Positions 23,507 to 35,716 of a stretch of DNA of 64,000 bases are shown here, one piece after another (the first letter of the stretch is position 1; each line of letters begins with the position of its first letter). The position numbers and the translations under genes are program-made. The DNA is taken from NCBI RefSeq assembly GCF_904849725.1, contig NC_058520.1:345399670-345463669 (forward strand), read 5' to 3'. Origin of the DNA: Hordeum vulgare subsp. vulgare. Lineage: Eukaryota > Streptophyta > Magnoliopsida > Poales > Poaceae. The notes below the pieces were generated by a model. It saw only the letters and a program-made list of their open reading frames with translations. It was not told where the DNA came from and made no database searches.

Positions 23507-25034
23507 TGGTACGTCTCCAACGTATCTATAATTTTTGATGGTTTCATGCTATTATCTTGTCAAACTTTGGATGTTTTGTATGCCTTTTATATCTTTTTTG
23601 AGACTAACTTATAAACTCAGTGCCAAGTGCTAGTTCCTGTTTTTCCATGTTTTTGACCCCTTTCAGAGGAGGATTTTAAACGGAGTCCAAACGGAACAAA
23701 ACTGCCAAAAAGATTTTTTCCGAAACAGAAAAAGATCGGGAAGCGTGAGAATCAGGACAGGGGGCCACCAGGGACCCCACAAGCCCCCTAGCCGCGGCCA
23801 GGGGGGCCTGCGCCTCCCAGGCTTGTGGGCTCCCTCGGCCTCCTCTGCCCTAGGTCTTTCGCCTATAAATTCCCTAAAATCCAAGAAAAAATCAAGAGAT
23901 CATCGAAAGTACTTTTCCGCCGCCGCAAGCTTCTGTCTCCGCAAGATCGCATCTGGGGCACGTTCTGGTGCCCTGCCGAAGGGGGGATTCAGATACAGAG
24001 GGCTTCTTCATCAACACCATGACCTCTCCAATGATGCGTGAGTAGTTCACCATAGACCTACGGGTCCATAGCTAGTAGCTAGATGGCCTCTTCTCTCTCT
24101 TGGATCTTCAATACAAAATTCTCCATGATCTTCATGGAGATCTATCCGATGTAATCTTCTTTTGCGGTGTGTTTGTCGAGATCCGATGAATTGTGGATTT
24201 ATGATCAGATTATCTATGAATCTTATTTGAGTTTCTTCTGATCTCTCTTATGCATGATTTCATATCCTTGTAATTCTCTTCGAGTTGTGGGTTTTGTTTG
24301 GCCAACTAGATCTATGATTCTTGCAATGGGAGAAGTGCTTGGTTTTGGGTTCCTACCGTGCGGTGACCTCGCCCTGTGACAGAAGGGGTAGCAAGGCACG
24401 CATCATGTTGTTGCCATCAAGGGTAAAAAGATGGGGTTTTCATCATTGGTTTGAGTTTATCCCTCTACATCATGTCATCTTGCTTAAGGCGTTACTCTGT
24501 TCGTCATGAACTCAATACACTAGATGCATGCTGGATAGCGGTCGATGTGTGGAGTAATAGTAGTAGATGCAGAAAGTATCGGTCTACTTGTCTCGGACGT
24601 GATGCCTATACGTATGATCATTGCCTTAGATATCGTCATGACTTTGCGCGGTTCTATCAATTGCTCGATAGTAATTTGTTCACCCACCGTAATATTTGCT
24701 ATTTTGAGGGAAGCCTCTAGTGAACACTATGGCCCCCGGGTCTACTCCACACCATATTTTCAGCCTTACACTTTTTCTCCGTTTCACTTTCCGCCTTCAG
24801 ATCTCACTTTGCGATAAATCTTGAAGGGATTGACAACCCCTTTATAGCATTGGGTGCAAGCTCTTTGTGTTTGTGCAGGTACTCTGGACTTGACGAGATT
24901 CTCCTACTGGATTGATACCTTGGTTCTCAAACTGAGGGAAATACTTACTGCTCATGTGTTGCATCACCCTTTCCTCTTCAAGGGAAAACCAACGCAAGCT
25001 CAAGAGATGGCAGAAGGTTTCTGTCGACGTAGGA
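23507..25034 (+). repeat. 3' LTR of the non-autonomous element (1528 bp)
   Basis: It opens TGGTACGTCTCCAACGTATC (third base differs from the 5' LTR) and ends GTCGACGTAGGA before the GAGTC duplication. It is co-linear with the 5' LTR throughout. Confidence 0.9.
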
Positions 25035-25039
25035 GAGTC

Positions 25040-26287
25040 CTACTCCAATCCTACTAGGAGTAGGATTCCTCCTTTCCACTTGGAAACCCTTTCCACCTTT
25101 GGGTTTTTTTGCCTCTCAAACCTCATGGGCCTTAGTGGGAGCTTATGTCAGCCCACTAGGGGCTGGTTTGTATCCTCCCACAGCCCATAAGGCCCCTCAG
25201 GGCGTGACACCCCTCCCGATGGTCCCCGGTACCCTCCCGACACTTCTTGTACACTACTGATGACCCCGAAACTTTTTCGGTGACCAAAACAGGACTTCCT
25301 ATATATCAGTCTTTACCTCCGGACCATTCCGGAGCTCCTCGTGACGTTCAGGGTCTCATCCGGGACTCCGAACAACTTTCGATTACCAACACCTATAACT
25401 CAACTATACCGAAACGTCACCGAACCTTTAGTGTGCAGACCGTGTGGGTTCGAGAACTATGCAGACATGACCGAGACACCTCTACGGTCCATAACCAATA
25501 GCGGGACCTAGATGCCCATATTGGCTCCTACATATTCTATGAAGATCTTTATCGGTTGAACCTCTATGTCAAGGATTCAATTAATCACGTACGATGTTCC
25601 CTTTGTCCTTCGGTATGTTACTTGCCCGAGATTCGATCGTCGGTATCTCTATACCTAGTTCAATCTCGTTATTGACAAGTCTCTTTACTCGTTCCATAAT
25701 ACAAGATCTCGTGGCTAACTCCTTAGTCAAATTGCTTGCAAGGCTTATTGTGATGTTGTATTCCGAGTGGGCCCCAAGATACCTCTCCGTCATACGGAGT
25801 GACAAATCCTAGTCTCGATTCACGCCAACCCAATAGACACCTTGGGGGATACCCGTAGAGCACCTTTATTGTCACCCAGTTACGTTGCCATGTTTGATAC
25901 ACACAAGGTATTCCTCCGGTGTCCGGGAGTTGCATGATCTCCTGGTCATAATAACATATACATTGACATGCAGAAAACAGTAGCAACAAACTGACACGAT
26001 CATATGCTACGTTTATAGTTTGGGTCTTGTCCATCACATCATTCTCCTAATGATGTGATCCCGTTATCAAGTGACAACACTTGTCTATGGCTAGGAAACC
26101 TTAACCATCTTTGATCAACGAGCTAGTCAACTAGAGGCTTATTACTGATAGTGTTTTGTCTATGTATCCACACATGTATTTGAGTTTCCAACCAATAAAA
26201 TTATAGCATGTATAATAAATGATTATCATGAACAAGGAAATATAATAATAACCAATTTATTATTGCCTCGAGGGCATAGTTCCAACG
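25040..26287 (-). repeat. 5' LTR of Angela copy A, part 2
   Basis: It resumes with CTACTCCAATCCTACTAGGA exactly where 18305 stopped, matching 11396 onward in the other LTR, and ends CATAGTTCCAACG before the GTAGA duplication. Confidence 0.9.
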
Positions 26288-26292
26288 GTAGA

Positions 26293-27725
26293 CACTTTCG
26301 AAGTTGTGACACGTGGAAGATGTTGTGCACACCCGAAAGTTCCGGAGGTAGCTCCAGCTGGTAAGCCACTTCTCCACGCCTTGTCGTGATCTTAAAAGGT
26401 TCAATGAACCTTGGAGCAAGTTTCCCCTTGACGTGGAAACGCTTGGTTCCTTTGAGAGGTGTAACACGGAGATACACCTAGTCTCCGGGGACGAACTCCA
26501 CTTCTCTGCGGTGAGAATCCGCATAGCTCTTTTGTCGCGACTTGGCTGCCTTCAGGTTTTCTCGGACAAGCTGCACCTTATCTTCTGCCTCTTGCAGAAC
26601 TTCCGGCCCGAAAATCAACCCTTCGTCGGTTTCGGACCAGTTGAGAGGGGTGCGGCACTTTCGTCCGTACATCACTTCAAATGGGTCCATCTGGTGACTG
26701 GACTGGTAGCTGTTGTTGTATGAGAACTCAGCGAACGGCAGACAGTCTTCCCATTTGGCACCATGTGCCAAGACACAAGCGCGGAGCATATCCTCGAGTA
26801 TCTGGTTTACTCTCTCCGTCTGTCCACCCGTCTGTGGGTGGAAAGCGGTTTTGAAAGAGAGCTTGGTTCCGAGGGCTTCTTGGAACTTCTTCCAGAATCT
26901 TGAGGTGAACTGCGTGCCTTAGTCAGATATGATCTCTTTGGGGACTCCATGAAGGCTTACAATATGCTCAATGTATAGGCTAGTCAGCTTGTCGCCCCCA
27001 TAGGTGGTACTGACCGGGATGAAGTGAGATACTTTGGTCAGATGGTCGACGATGACCCATATAGAGTCATGGCCTGTGCTGGACCTGGGTAAGCCGGTGA
27101 CGAAGTCCATGCCAACTCGGTCCCACTTCCATTCGGGCACTTGGAGAGGTTGTAGCAGTCCAGCAGGTCGTTGGTGTTCCTCTTTGACTCGCTGGCACAC
27201 GTCACACTTGGTAACATAAGACGATGTTTCCCTCTTCATGCCATGCCACCAGAATTTTTCTCGGAGGTCTTGATACATCTTGGTACCACCGAGGTGAATA
27301 GAGTAGGGTGTGTCATGTGCTTCCTGTAGGATCAAGTCCTTGAGTTCTGCCTTGTTGGGTACGCATAAACGTTTCCCAAACCACACTACTCCTTGCTCAT
27401 CCACCAAAAATTCTGGGGCCTTGCCTTCCTGGATCTTCTTCTTGATGCCTTCAATGCTCTTGTGCCCCTTCTGGGCCTCCTTGATATCGTCCGTCAGCGT
27501 TGGTTTGACTTTGAGGTTAGCTAGGAACCCTGGTTCAACTAGATCCAGCCCGAAGCTTTCCATTTCTTCATACAAGTTGGGTAGCCTTTCCCTGAGGATA
27601 AAATTCAAGGTGCCGCCCTTCCGGCTTAAGGCTTCGGCCACCACATTGGCCTTACCGGGGTGGTATTGAATGCTGAGGTCGTAATCTCTGAGTAACTCTA
27701 ACCATCTTCGTTGCCTCATATACAA
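26293..27725 (-). pseudogene. Gypsy integrase (core and C-terminal domain, broken by insertion)
   Basis: The minus-strand frame from 27725 has the RNase H/IN linker ([20 protein letters not shown]), a zinc-binding region ending KCDVCQRVKEEHQRPAG, and the catalytic core. The core has the first Asp in GMDFVTGLP (near 27105), the second in ISD before GTQF (near 26925), and Glu in GGQTERVNQ (near 26820). A TAA at 26919-26921 follows the second Asp directly, and another stop lies near 26477 before VYLRVTPLKG. The GPY/F-like region (KLAPRFIEPFKI) leads to HNIFHVSQLRKCL, where the Angela insertion cuts the frame; the chromodomain end is at 10617-10853. Integrase joins element DNA to the chromosome; this copy is inactive. 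Confidence 0.9.
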
Positions 27726-29480
27726 TTCGCGCTGAGTAAAGATACTTCATACTCTTGTGGTCAGTGTATATTTCACATTGCTTCCCCAGAAGGTAATGTC
27801 GCCATGTCTTCAGGGCATGCACTACTGCTGCCAACTCTAGATCATGGGTGGCATAGTTCTCCTCATGCGGGCGCAGTTGTCGTGACAAATACGCCATGAC
27901 CCTGCCGTCTTGCATTAGGACTCCATGGAGCCTGGTTCTGGAGGCATCACAATATGTCACAAACTCCTTGCTGATATCTGGAGTAGCCAATACCGGGGCG
28001 GTAGTCAATCTCTTCTTCAACTCCTAGAAGCTTGCTTCACACTCCGACGTCCATTCGAAGTTCTTGCCTTTCTTCAAGATCTAAGTCATGGGTTGAGCAA
28101 TGCGGGAGAATCCTTGTATGAACTTTCGTAATATCGCGCGAGTCCGAGGAAGCTCCTGACTTCCTTCACATCAATTGGCGACTCCCAGTTGGTTACCGTA
28201 GTACTCTTGGAAGGATCGACCGCCAATCCGCTTGCCGTCATGGTATGACCCAAGAATCCAACTTCGTTCAGCCAGAATTGGCATTTGCTGAATTTGGCAT
28301 AAAGCTAGTGCTCTCGAAGCTTCTCCAACACTAACCTCAAGTGTTGCTCATGCTCTTCTTCGGACTTGGAGAAGATTAATATGTCATCGATGAATACGAC
28401 GACAAACTTATCCACGCATTCCATGAAGACCTTGTTCATGAGGTACATGAAGTAAGCTGGGGCATTTGTCAACCCGAAAGACATGACAGTGCACTCGTAT
28501 AGACCGTATCGGGTCACGAACGCAGTCTTGGGTATGTCTTCAGGTCAGATCTTCAGTTGGTAATATCCAGATCGGAGATCGATCTTGGAAAATACCTTGG
28601 CTCCATTTAACTGGTCAAAAAAGTCTTCAATCTTGGGGAGTGGGTACTTGTTCTTCATCGTGATTTCATTGAGAGAACGGTAATCGACACAGAGTCTGAT
28701 AGTCCCATCCTTCTTAGACATGAATAGAACAGGCGATCCCCAAGGTGATGCACTCGGACGAATGAATCCCTTCCTGAGTTGCTCACCGAGCTGCTTCTTT
28801 AGATCTGCTAGCTCTTCGGATCCCATCCTATAAGGCTTCTTATAGGTAGGCCTCGACCCGGGCATGAGCTCAATGATGAACTGGATGTTTCGGTTGGGAG
28901 GCATCCCTGGTAGCTCATCAGGAAAGACGTCCGGGTATTCACAGACTATCAACACTCAGTCCAGCTCTTCTCTTGATAGGCTATTAACTTGCGGTACTCT
29001 AGTGGATACCGGCTCAGAGACATACTTGAATTTGACCCCTTGGTCGCTTGTGATGGTAATAGCCCTGTTGGCATCGTCCAAGATGCTCTGGTGTTTGGCC
29101 AACCAATCCATTCCAAGGATTACTTCTAAGCCTTGCGACTTAACGACGATGAGATCTGCTGAGAAGCTTATCCCATTAATATTGATCCGACTCTTCTACA
29201 TCCTAGGTTGGTCCTTAACACTGCTCCCGGGGTATGTATTGCCATTTGCCCGTTAAGCAGGGTAGGCTTCAAACCACATTTTTCCGCAAACTTTTGAGTA
29301 ACAAAAGAATGCGAAGCACCACAATGAAACAATATTGTTGCTGGGGTGGAGTTGACGAGGGACGTACCCAGAATGCAGTTCGAGTCTTCCTGTGCCTCTT
29401 CTGCGGAGATTTGATTAATACATCCCCTGCTGCGATACTGCTGATTGCGGGGTGCTTGGTTCCTGCCTGGTGCTCCTTGA
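27652..29480 (-). pseudogene. Gypsy protease, reverse transcriptase and RNase H
   Basis: Reading minus strand. A protease-like block at about 29335-29060 has FHCGASHSFV where the family normally has (F)DSGASHSF, so the catalytic Asp codon is changed (29324-29326), followed by GLEVILGMDWLAKH. RT spans about 28955-28130 with [45 protein letters not shown], and FIDDIL at about 28376-28394. RNase H is at about 28020-27655 with [36 protein letters not shown] and YTDHKSM. Stops after [11 protein letters not shown] and after VLEKLREH, and in the PR-RT linker, break the frame. The order PR-RT-RH-IN marks Gypsy. The stops are TGA/TAG at positions where relatives have Arg or Gln. Confidence 0.9.
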
Positions 29481-30592
29481 CCTTGTCCTTGATTCGGCGC
29501 ATTGGGGCGCGGTACGTCGGGCTTCTTGTTGGGACACTGCCTGGAATAGTGCCCAGTCTATCCACATCCAAAACAGGTAACCTGTCCTGGAAGGTTGGTC
29601 TTGACTCCACTGTTGTTCGGTGGGTTGAATGCTGGCTTGGTGTTGACTTGCTGCTGAGGCTGGTAGTTCTGGCGAAATGTTGGAGCCTTATACTGCTGTT
29701 GCTGTTAACTGGGACTTGCTGGAGCTGACTGCCATGGGTGCGGCTTTGGATTACTGGGTCCTCCACCACCCATCAACTTGCTCTTACGGGTGTCGTCCAT
29801 TGCACGACGCTTATCCTCCAAGATAAGGGCCTTATTAACCAGATCGCAGAAGGTCTGGCATTCACAAACAACCAGTTGATACCAGAGTGACTGTTGGAGT
29901 CCTTCCATAAAGCGTTCCACTTTTGCGGCCTCAGTGTTGACGTTTTTTGGTGCATATCTCGATAGGAGGTTAAACTTCTGCAGATACTCCTTGACGGTTC
30001 CACTGCCTTGCCTTAAAGCTTGGAATTCCCGCTTCTTAATGGTCATCATTCGTGGAGGAATGTGAGCGGCGTGGAATCCTTCCTTGAACATTGTCCAAGT
30101 GATGACTTGCCCTGCTCGCATGATGTGGAACCCATCCCACCAAGCTCTGGCCGTGCCTCCGAGACAGTGAGAAGCATAAAGCACTTTCTCGCGATCATCG
30201 GTGCACTTGACCAGCGCGAGGAGGCCTTCGATAGTGTGGATCCAGTCATTGGCATCCAATGGTTCAGTCGTCTCCGTGAATATGGGAGGCATAGTCCGCA
30301 TAAACTCAGATAGAGTAGAGCGACCGTTGCCATTTCTGTTTTGCGGCGAATTGTTCACCAAGACTTGAGCCAGTTGTTGGATAGCGGCATTACTGGCTTG
30401 ACGTTCCTCTCGGAGAGCTTGAAGGAACTGAGCCATAGTCAAGCTTTCCGGAGGAGGCGGTGGCAGAGGAATATCACTTTGCTACTGCTCGTGGTGATCT
30501 CCAGCTTGAGCATCCCCTCCGGTTCCCTTCTTCTGTCCTGAAGAGGCAGAGCCGGGGTTGCCGAAGGTGCTGGTGCAAGTTGAAATCACCAT
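29481..30592 (-). pseudogene. Gypsy gag with zinc knuckle
   Basis: The probable start is the ATG at 30592-30590 (MVISTCTSTFGNPGSAS...); a TAG about 38 codons later forces translation to reopen at 30442. The capsid region contains the Retrotrans_gag hallmarks DANDWIHTIEGLL, ARAWWDGF, WTMFKEGF and FQALRQGSGTVKEYLQKFN. A TAA near 29707 ends the 245-codon frame, but Gln-rich coding-like sequence continues to a CCHC knuckle at 29534-29575 (CFGCG, stop, TGHYSRQC), with TAG in place of the residue before TGHY. Gag and pol are in one frame apart from the stops, so a single polyprotein is likely. Confidence 0.88.
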
Positions 30593-30896
30593 CCTGTGAG
30601 GGGAGTAGACAAGTCAATATGTCGAATTGGCCGGAATCATAAGGGATGATGCTCTATTAAGGGGGGGGGGTTGGTGTCGCGCTACTTTGAGATTTTTAAA
30701 CCAAAGATTTTTTTGGGAAAAGCTAATGCATTAAATTTACAACAAGTGATGTAGTCGCTTACAAGCTGCCTAAGGTAGAAATGTGGCTTGCATCATACAT
30801 GCTCACACAACACTCATGGTTCACATGAACTGATACATGGATTCACTACGCTTGGGGAGACTCCTAATTGCCTAAGCCGTAATCCTAAGTGGCGGA

Positions 30897-31649
30897 CTAC
30901 TCGGTCTCGTAGGCGGGTTCTGCAGGGTCTTCGTCTTCGTCTTCATCGGTACTTTCCTCCTTTAGAGGTGTAGGATAAGGAAGTGGTTCATCACGGCGTC
31001 TCTTAGTTGTCGAAGTAGTGAGGAGCTCAGTGTACTCTTCCGCGGTCAGGCAACGACTCTGAATAGGAGTGGCCTGGAGCGGTGTTACTCCTCCTCGGAA
31101 GGCAATGGCTGATCACCCTCCGGGTGCTACTTCCTTATTGACCTTGCGGGTCTTCATCTTCTCCAGGCGAAGTAGGTCCTTGACTTGGTGCAGTTCTTGG
31201 CGAATCTTCGTCGACTCTTTGATCAAAAGGTGAGTCAAAGTGTCGGAGGAGAGGCTGAAGTAGGTCTGAAACCTTAGTGGCGTCCTATCCTCCGAAGATG
31301 GGTTGAGTGTACAACTCCCGTCAATCCCGTCCTTGATAAAAGGCAAGTGACGAGTAGCTGGCTTGTTAGCCATCTTGGGAAGGATGTCGCGGCGATGCAC
31401 GAGCGCCTCTCGTGTGGCTGTATCCACTACCAATATCAGATCCTCCATCTGTGGTCCTTCAAAGAACCAACTAGTTGGGGAGTCATTAGCCTTCACTATC
31501 ACGTCCACGTGATATTCCTTGGTGTCGGCGTTGACCCAGTGCTCGTGGTAGAGGAAGATGGGCATGCGACGTACTTGACACTTATCGAGGCTATTTCCCA
31601 AAAGTAGGGGAAAGCCTGTCTCCAAAAGCATCTCAGGTACGGCGGCCAT
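30897..31649 (-). pseudogene. Extra ORF between the 5' LTR and gag of the Gypsy element
   Basis: A 178-codon minus-strand ORF begins at 31649 (MAAVPEMLLETGFPLLLGNS), 128 bp after the PBS, and ends at TGA 31115-31113. The same frame stays open for about 70 more codons to TAG at 30899-30897, ending in an acidic tail (ESTDEDEDEDPAEPAYETE). The ancestral product was thus about 250 residues, with one stop that a CGA-to-TGA change would explain. A basic, Leu-rich helix (DLLRLEKMKTRKVNKE) precedes the stop. It lies in the same orientation as gag, 305 bp upstream of it, where most chromoviruses have only untranslated leader. I recognise no domain. It could be an accessory protein or a captured gene. 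The start is the first ATG of the open stretch. Confidence 0.6.
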
Positions 31650-31776
31650 CTACAAATATGTAGGAGAGAGGGTTAGAAAGTTTTGGTGGGTGCAGAAAAT
31701 CTCAAGTGTAAGGGCTAACAACACTACTTGTCTCGGCTATCGTCCATGCTACCTAAGGCTTCCTATAGTCAGGATG

Positions 31777-31788
31777 GCTCTGATACCA
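31777..31788 (-). other. Primer-binding site (tRNA-Met) of the Gypsy element
   Basis: The plus strand reads GCTCTGATACCA, i.e. TGGTATCAGAGC in element orientation, four bases from the 5' LTR end. It confirms that the 5' LTR is the right-hand one. Confidence 0.9.
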
Positions 31789-31792
31789 GCTC

Positions 31793-32412
31793 TGTGGGGA
31801 TCCCGACTTATGAGTCGAGATCGCTGAATGAACGTGCTCAGTGATCCCAGAGATCAATGCTCACCGAACACACATATATTGAATATTAAGAGTCTTACAT
31901 CCAAGTACCAAATTATTACATCACATGACCGAATGGTCAAGTTCACAAGGTAGGGCCTATAAGGCCAAATCACACCGATACAACTAGTGGTGGAAATCTT
32001 AGGGCTAAGCGGGTGCCCATGCCATCAGCCTACACAAACAGGCATTCTCACTAGGAAGCGTCCTAGTTCGCAGGCCCGTCTCCGAAGACGTATTCTTCTC
32101 CAAACTCCCGTCCTTCCATGTGTGGTCAATAATATAAACAGTGGCAATCCAATGAGTACTTTTGAATGTACTCGCAAACAGACCATGATATGAACTATGC
32201 AATTGGTAGTATAACAAGTAATATGCAGCTTTGGTGGATACCAACTTAACTATGAATAAACTTGTTCATGGATATGCAACATAAACTAGATGTTGTTTAG
32301 AAGAACAGGTTACATATATCAATATATCTGTCATGGGCTGAACACTCCGGGTTCACCCGATATGCCAAGTCACCAAACTTGGTCATATCAACTCCTTCAT
32401 ATTAACACCATT

Positions 32413-32452
<40 letters not shown>

Positions 32453-33885
32453 ACACTCATACTAGGTTTATGCGAAAACGACTGGACATAGTTTAAGCAG
32501 GATCACCCAATTGTCCTTGACCATGGACACGGCTATTCGAATAGTTTTACACTCTGCAGAGGTAGTACGCTGGACCCACGAGATCCGAGAAACTTACGTG
32601 TCATCCACGACTCGCGGTATATAACATACCCAAGGTAAGTACCCGATCAATGCCTTTCCCCTGACGATACTAGAGAAAGAGGTCCACACGATTGGTACCC
32701 AGCTCACATGTTGTACGTATTACGAGCACCTACTCTGGACAGTAGCAACCATGCGGGGACCAACGATGTGCCTGGAACACGTAAAAACGGCATAGTCGCC
32801 CTAGCTGGCACGACCCCATCACGAGAGTGACCACACATCACTCCCGCCACTAGTAATGTGGCTCTTCGCTAGCACCGACCAGAGTAATCAACAAAGCCTC
32901 GTCCCATAAAGGGGTAACATGGTCGTACATGTAAGGTTGGGACGGTCGACACATCATAAATCTAATCCCATTTTCGAAACCATACACACACAAAATACCC
33001 GGCGCACCACTTCACTAAAAGTGTCCACCTAACTCATCGTCACCCTCGGACATTAGTGGCACCCGACGGGGTTTTCATAACCTTTGATTTTATACCATCA
33101 TCATGCTCATGCTACTATGCTTAGCTCTACTTGTCAACATGATATTAGCGTGACCCTCATAGGTGGTAGGATCATGCTCAAAATGCAAGTGTTCTGGAGG
33201 ATCCATTGGTAACATCACTTCAATGATTTACCGATACTTATGATCACATGCAACGGAAATATTTGCTACACTAGCATGCAATATAACATATGCTCAAACA
33301 TGGTCAAAGGGCTGCTTGCCTTCGTGAGCTAAGTGTGCGGGGTCTTCATGGTCTTCAAGTCCAACTCCTTCGTCAGACGGGGTGTCTATCGTCATTTTAA
33401 ATAAAAAGCAATAAGTAGCTCACCCAAAACAGATCACAAAGTCACTTTAAAAATGTTGTTTAATTATGATAAATCCATATTGTCATTTTAAAAATATTTG
33501 TCTCTCATTTAGATGAAAGATTTATTTTAGAAATCCATTTAACAGAAGCAAAACTATTCCAATTAATCCTTTTTATTATTATAAAACAGAATGGTTGTTA
33601 CAAAAATTCATCCAAGGGTTCTGTTAAATACTACACATTTTTAGGAAAATTATGGTGGAATAATAATAAATTTATACTGGATAAATCTTTTTTATAAAAA
33701 TCATTCAAACCCAGGTTTTAAATAAAAAGAAAAAGGGCAACAGCCATGGCCTGGCTTGCCCTCGGACTGGGCCGGCCAAGTGGCGAGCCAACCAGCCTGC
33801 CCAGGCGCGCGCGCCGTCAGGTTTGAACTTGACACGCGGGCCCCTGCGGTCAGCGGCTGCGGGGAGCGAGGGAGAGAGAGATGGG
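31793..33885 (-). repeat. 5' LTR of the Gypsy element, distal part
   Basis: It matches 6414 onward of the 3' LTR, opening TGTGGGGATCCCGACTTATG on the plus strand, and breaks at GAGAGAGATGGG where Angela copy B is inserted. It continues at 42533. Confidence 0.9.
32415..32456. repeat. (AC)n microsatellite in the 5' LTR
   Basis: About 21 CA units with one interruption, at the position equivalent to the shorter tract at 7035-7059. Confidence 0.9.
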
Positions 33886-35716
33886 TGTCGGAAATATGCC
33901 CTAGAGGCAATAATAAATTAGTTATTATTATATTTCTTTGTTCATGATAATCGTTTATTATCCATGCTATAATTGTATTGATCGGAAACACAGTGCATGT
34001 GTGGATACATAGACAAAACACTGTCCCCAGTAAGCCTTTAGTTGACTAGCTCATTGATCAAAGATGGTCAAGGTTTCCTGACCATAGGCAAGTGTTGTCA
34101 CTTGATAACGGGATCACATCATTAGGAGAATCATGTGATGGACTAGACCCAAACTAATAGACGTAGCATGTTGATCGTGTCATTTTGTTGCTACTGTTTT
34201 CTGTGTGTCAAGTATTTGTTCCTATGACCATGAGAGCATATAACTCACTGACACCGGAGGAATGCTTTGTGTGTATCAAACGTCGCAACGTAACTGGGTG
34301 ACTATAAAGATGCTCTACAGGTATCTCCGAAGGTGTTCGTTGAGTTAGTATGGCTCGAGACTCGGATTTGTCACTCCGTGTGACAGAGAGGTATCTCGGG
34401 GCCCACTCGGTAATACAACATCACACACAAGCCTTGCAAGCAATGTGACTTAGTGTAAGTTGCGGGATCTTGTATTACGGAACGAGTAAAGAGACTTGTC
34501 GGTAAACGAGATTGAAATAGGTATGCGGATACTGACGATCGAATCTCGGGCAAGTAACATACCGAAGGACAAAGGGAATGACATACAGGATTATATGAAT
34601 CCTTGGCACTGAGGTTCAAACGATAAGATCTTCGTAGAATATGTGGGATCCAGTATGGGCATCCAGGTCCCGCTATTGGATATTGACTGAGGAGTCACTC
34701 GGGTCATGTCTACATAGTTCTCGAACCCGCAGGGTCTGCACACTTAAGGTTCGACGTTGTTTTATGCGTATTTGAGTTATATGGTTGGTTACCGAATGTT
34801 GTTCGGAGTCCTGGATGAGATCGCGGACATCACGAGGGTTTCCGGAATGGTCCGGAAACGAAGATTGATATATAGGATGACCTCATTTTATTACCGGAAG
34901 GTTTTCGGAGTTATCGGGAATGTACCGGGAATGACGAATGGGTTCCGGGTGTTCACCAGGGGGGGGGGGGGGGGCAGCCCACCCCGGGGAAGCCCATAGG
35001 CCTTGGGGGTGGCGCACCAGCCCTTGGTGGGCTGGTGGGACAGCCCAAGAAGGCCCTATGCGCCATAGATAGAAAATCAAAGAGAAAAGAAAAAAAAGGA
35101 GGTGGGAAGGAAGAGAAGGACTCCACCTTCCAATCCTAGTTGGACTAGGATTGGAGGAGGACTCCTCCTCCCCTTGGTGGTGCAGCCCTTGGGGCTCCTT
35201 GAGCCTCAAGGAAAGCCTCCCCTCCCCTCCTCCTATATATATGGAGCTATTAGGGCTGATTTGAGACAACTTTTGCCACGGCAGCCCGACCACATACCTC
35301 CACGGTTTTTCCTCTAGATCGCGTTTCTGCAGAGCTCGGGCGGAGCCCTGCTGAGATTAGATCACCACCAACCTCCGGAGCACCGTCACGCTGCCGGAGA
35401 ACTCATCTACCTCTCCATCTCTCTTGCTGGATCAAGAAGGCCGAGATCATCGTCGAGCTGTACGTGTGCTGAACGCGGAGGTGCCGTCCGTTCGGCACTA
35501 GATCGAAGCGGATCGTGGGACGGATCACGGGACGGTTCACGGGGCGGATCGAGGGACGTGAGGACGTTCCACTACATCAACCGCGTTTCTTAACGCTTCT
35601 GCTGTGCGATCTACAAGGGTACGTAGATCAGAAATCCCCTCTCATAGATGGACATCACCATGATAGAACTTCGTGCGCGTAGGAAATTTTTTGTTTCCCA
35701 TGCGACGTTCCCAACA
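33886..35716 (+). repeat. 5' LTR of Angela copy B (1831 bp)
   Basis: It opens TGTCGGAAATATGCCCTAGA and ends TGCGACGTTCCCAACA. It contains a G-run of about 17 at 34959-34976 that is short and interrupted in the 3' LTR, so the run expanded after insertion. Confidence 0.92.

Larger units (their letters stand above)
18306..25034 (+). mobile_element. Non-autonomous LTR retrotransposon (Gypsy-like, pol-less)
   Basis: It is inserted in the 5' LTR of Angela copy A with target duplication GAGTC (18301-18305 and 25035-25039). LTRs are 18306-19841 and 23507-25034. The PBS region TTCTGGCGCCGTTGCTGGGG is typical of Triticeae Gypsy elements, and the polypurine tract AGTTAAGCTTGGGGATG precedes the 3' LTR. 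The internal region is only 3.7 kb and shows no protease, RT, RNase H or integrase, only an unassigned ORF at its 5' end. In the first ~255 bp the LTRs differ by about 10 substitutions and two 1-bp indels. It must have relied on enzymes of a relative. It is the innermost, hence youngest, insertion of this branch. Confidence 0.9.
10858..26287 (-). mobile_element. Angela/WIS/BARE-type Copia (copy A), minus strand, with a nested LTR element
   Basis: It is inserted in Gypsy integrase with target duplication GTAGA (10853-10857 and 26288-26292). It has an LTR at 10858-12654, an internal region 12655-17743, and a second LTR split as 17744-18305 and 25040-26287. On the minus strand the LTR opens with the Angela-type CTCGAGGGCATAGTTCC region in reverse; the outermost base is mutated (CCAACG instead of CCAACA). 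Without the nested element it is about 8.7 kb, the usual length for this family. All coding parts are decayed. Confidence 0.9.
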
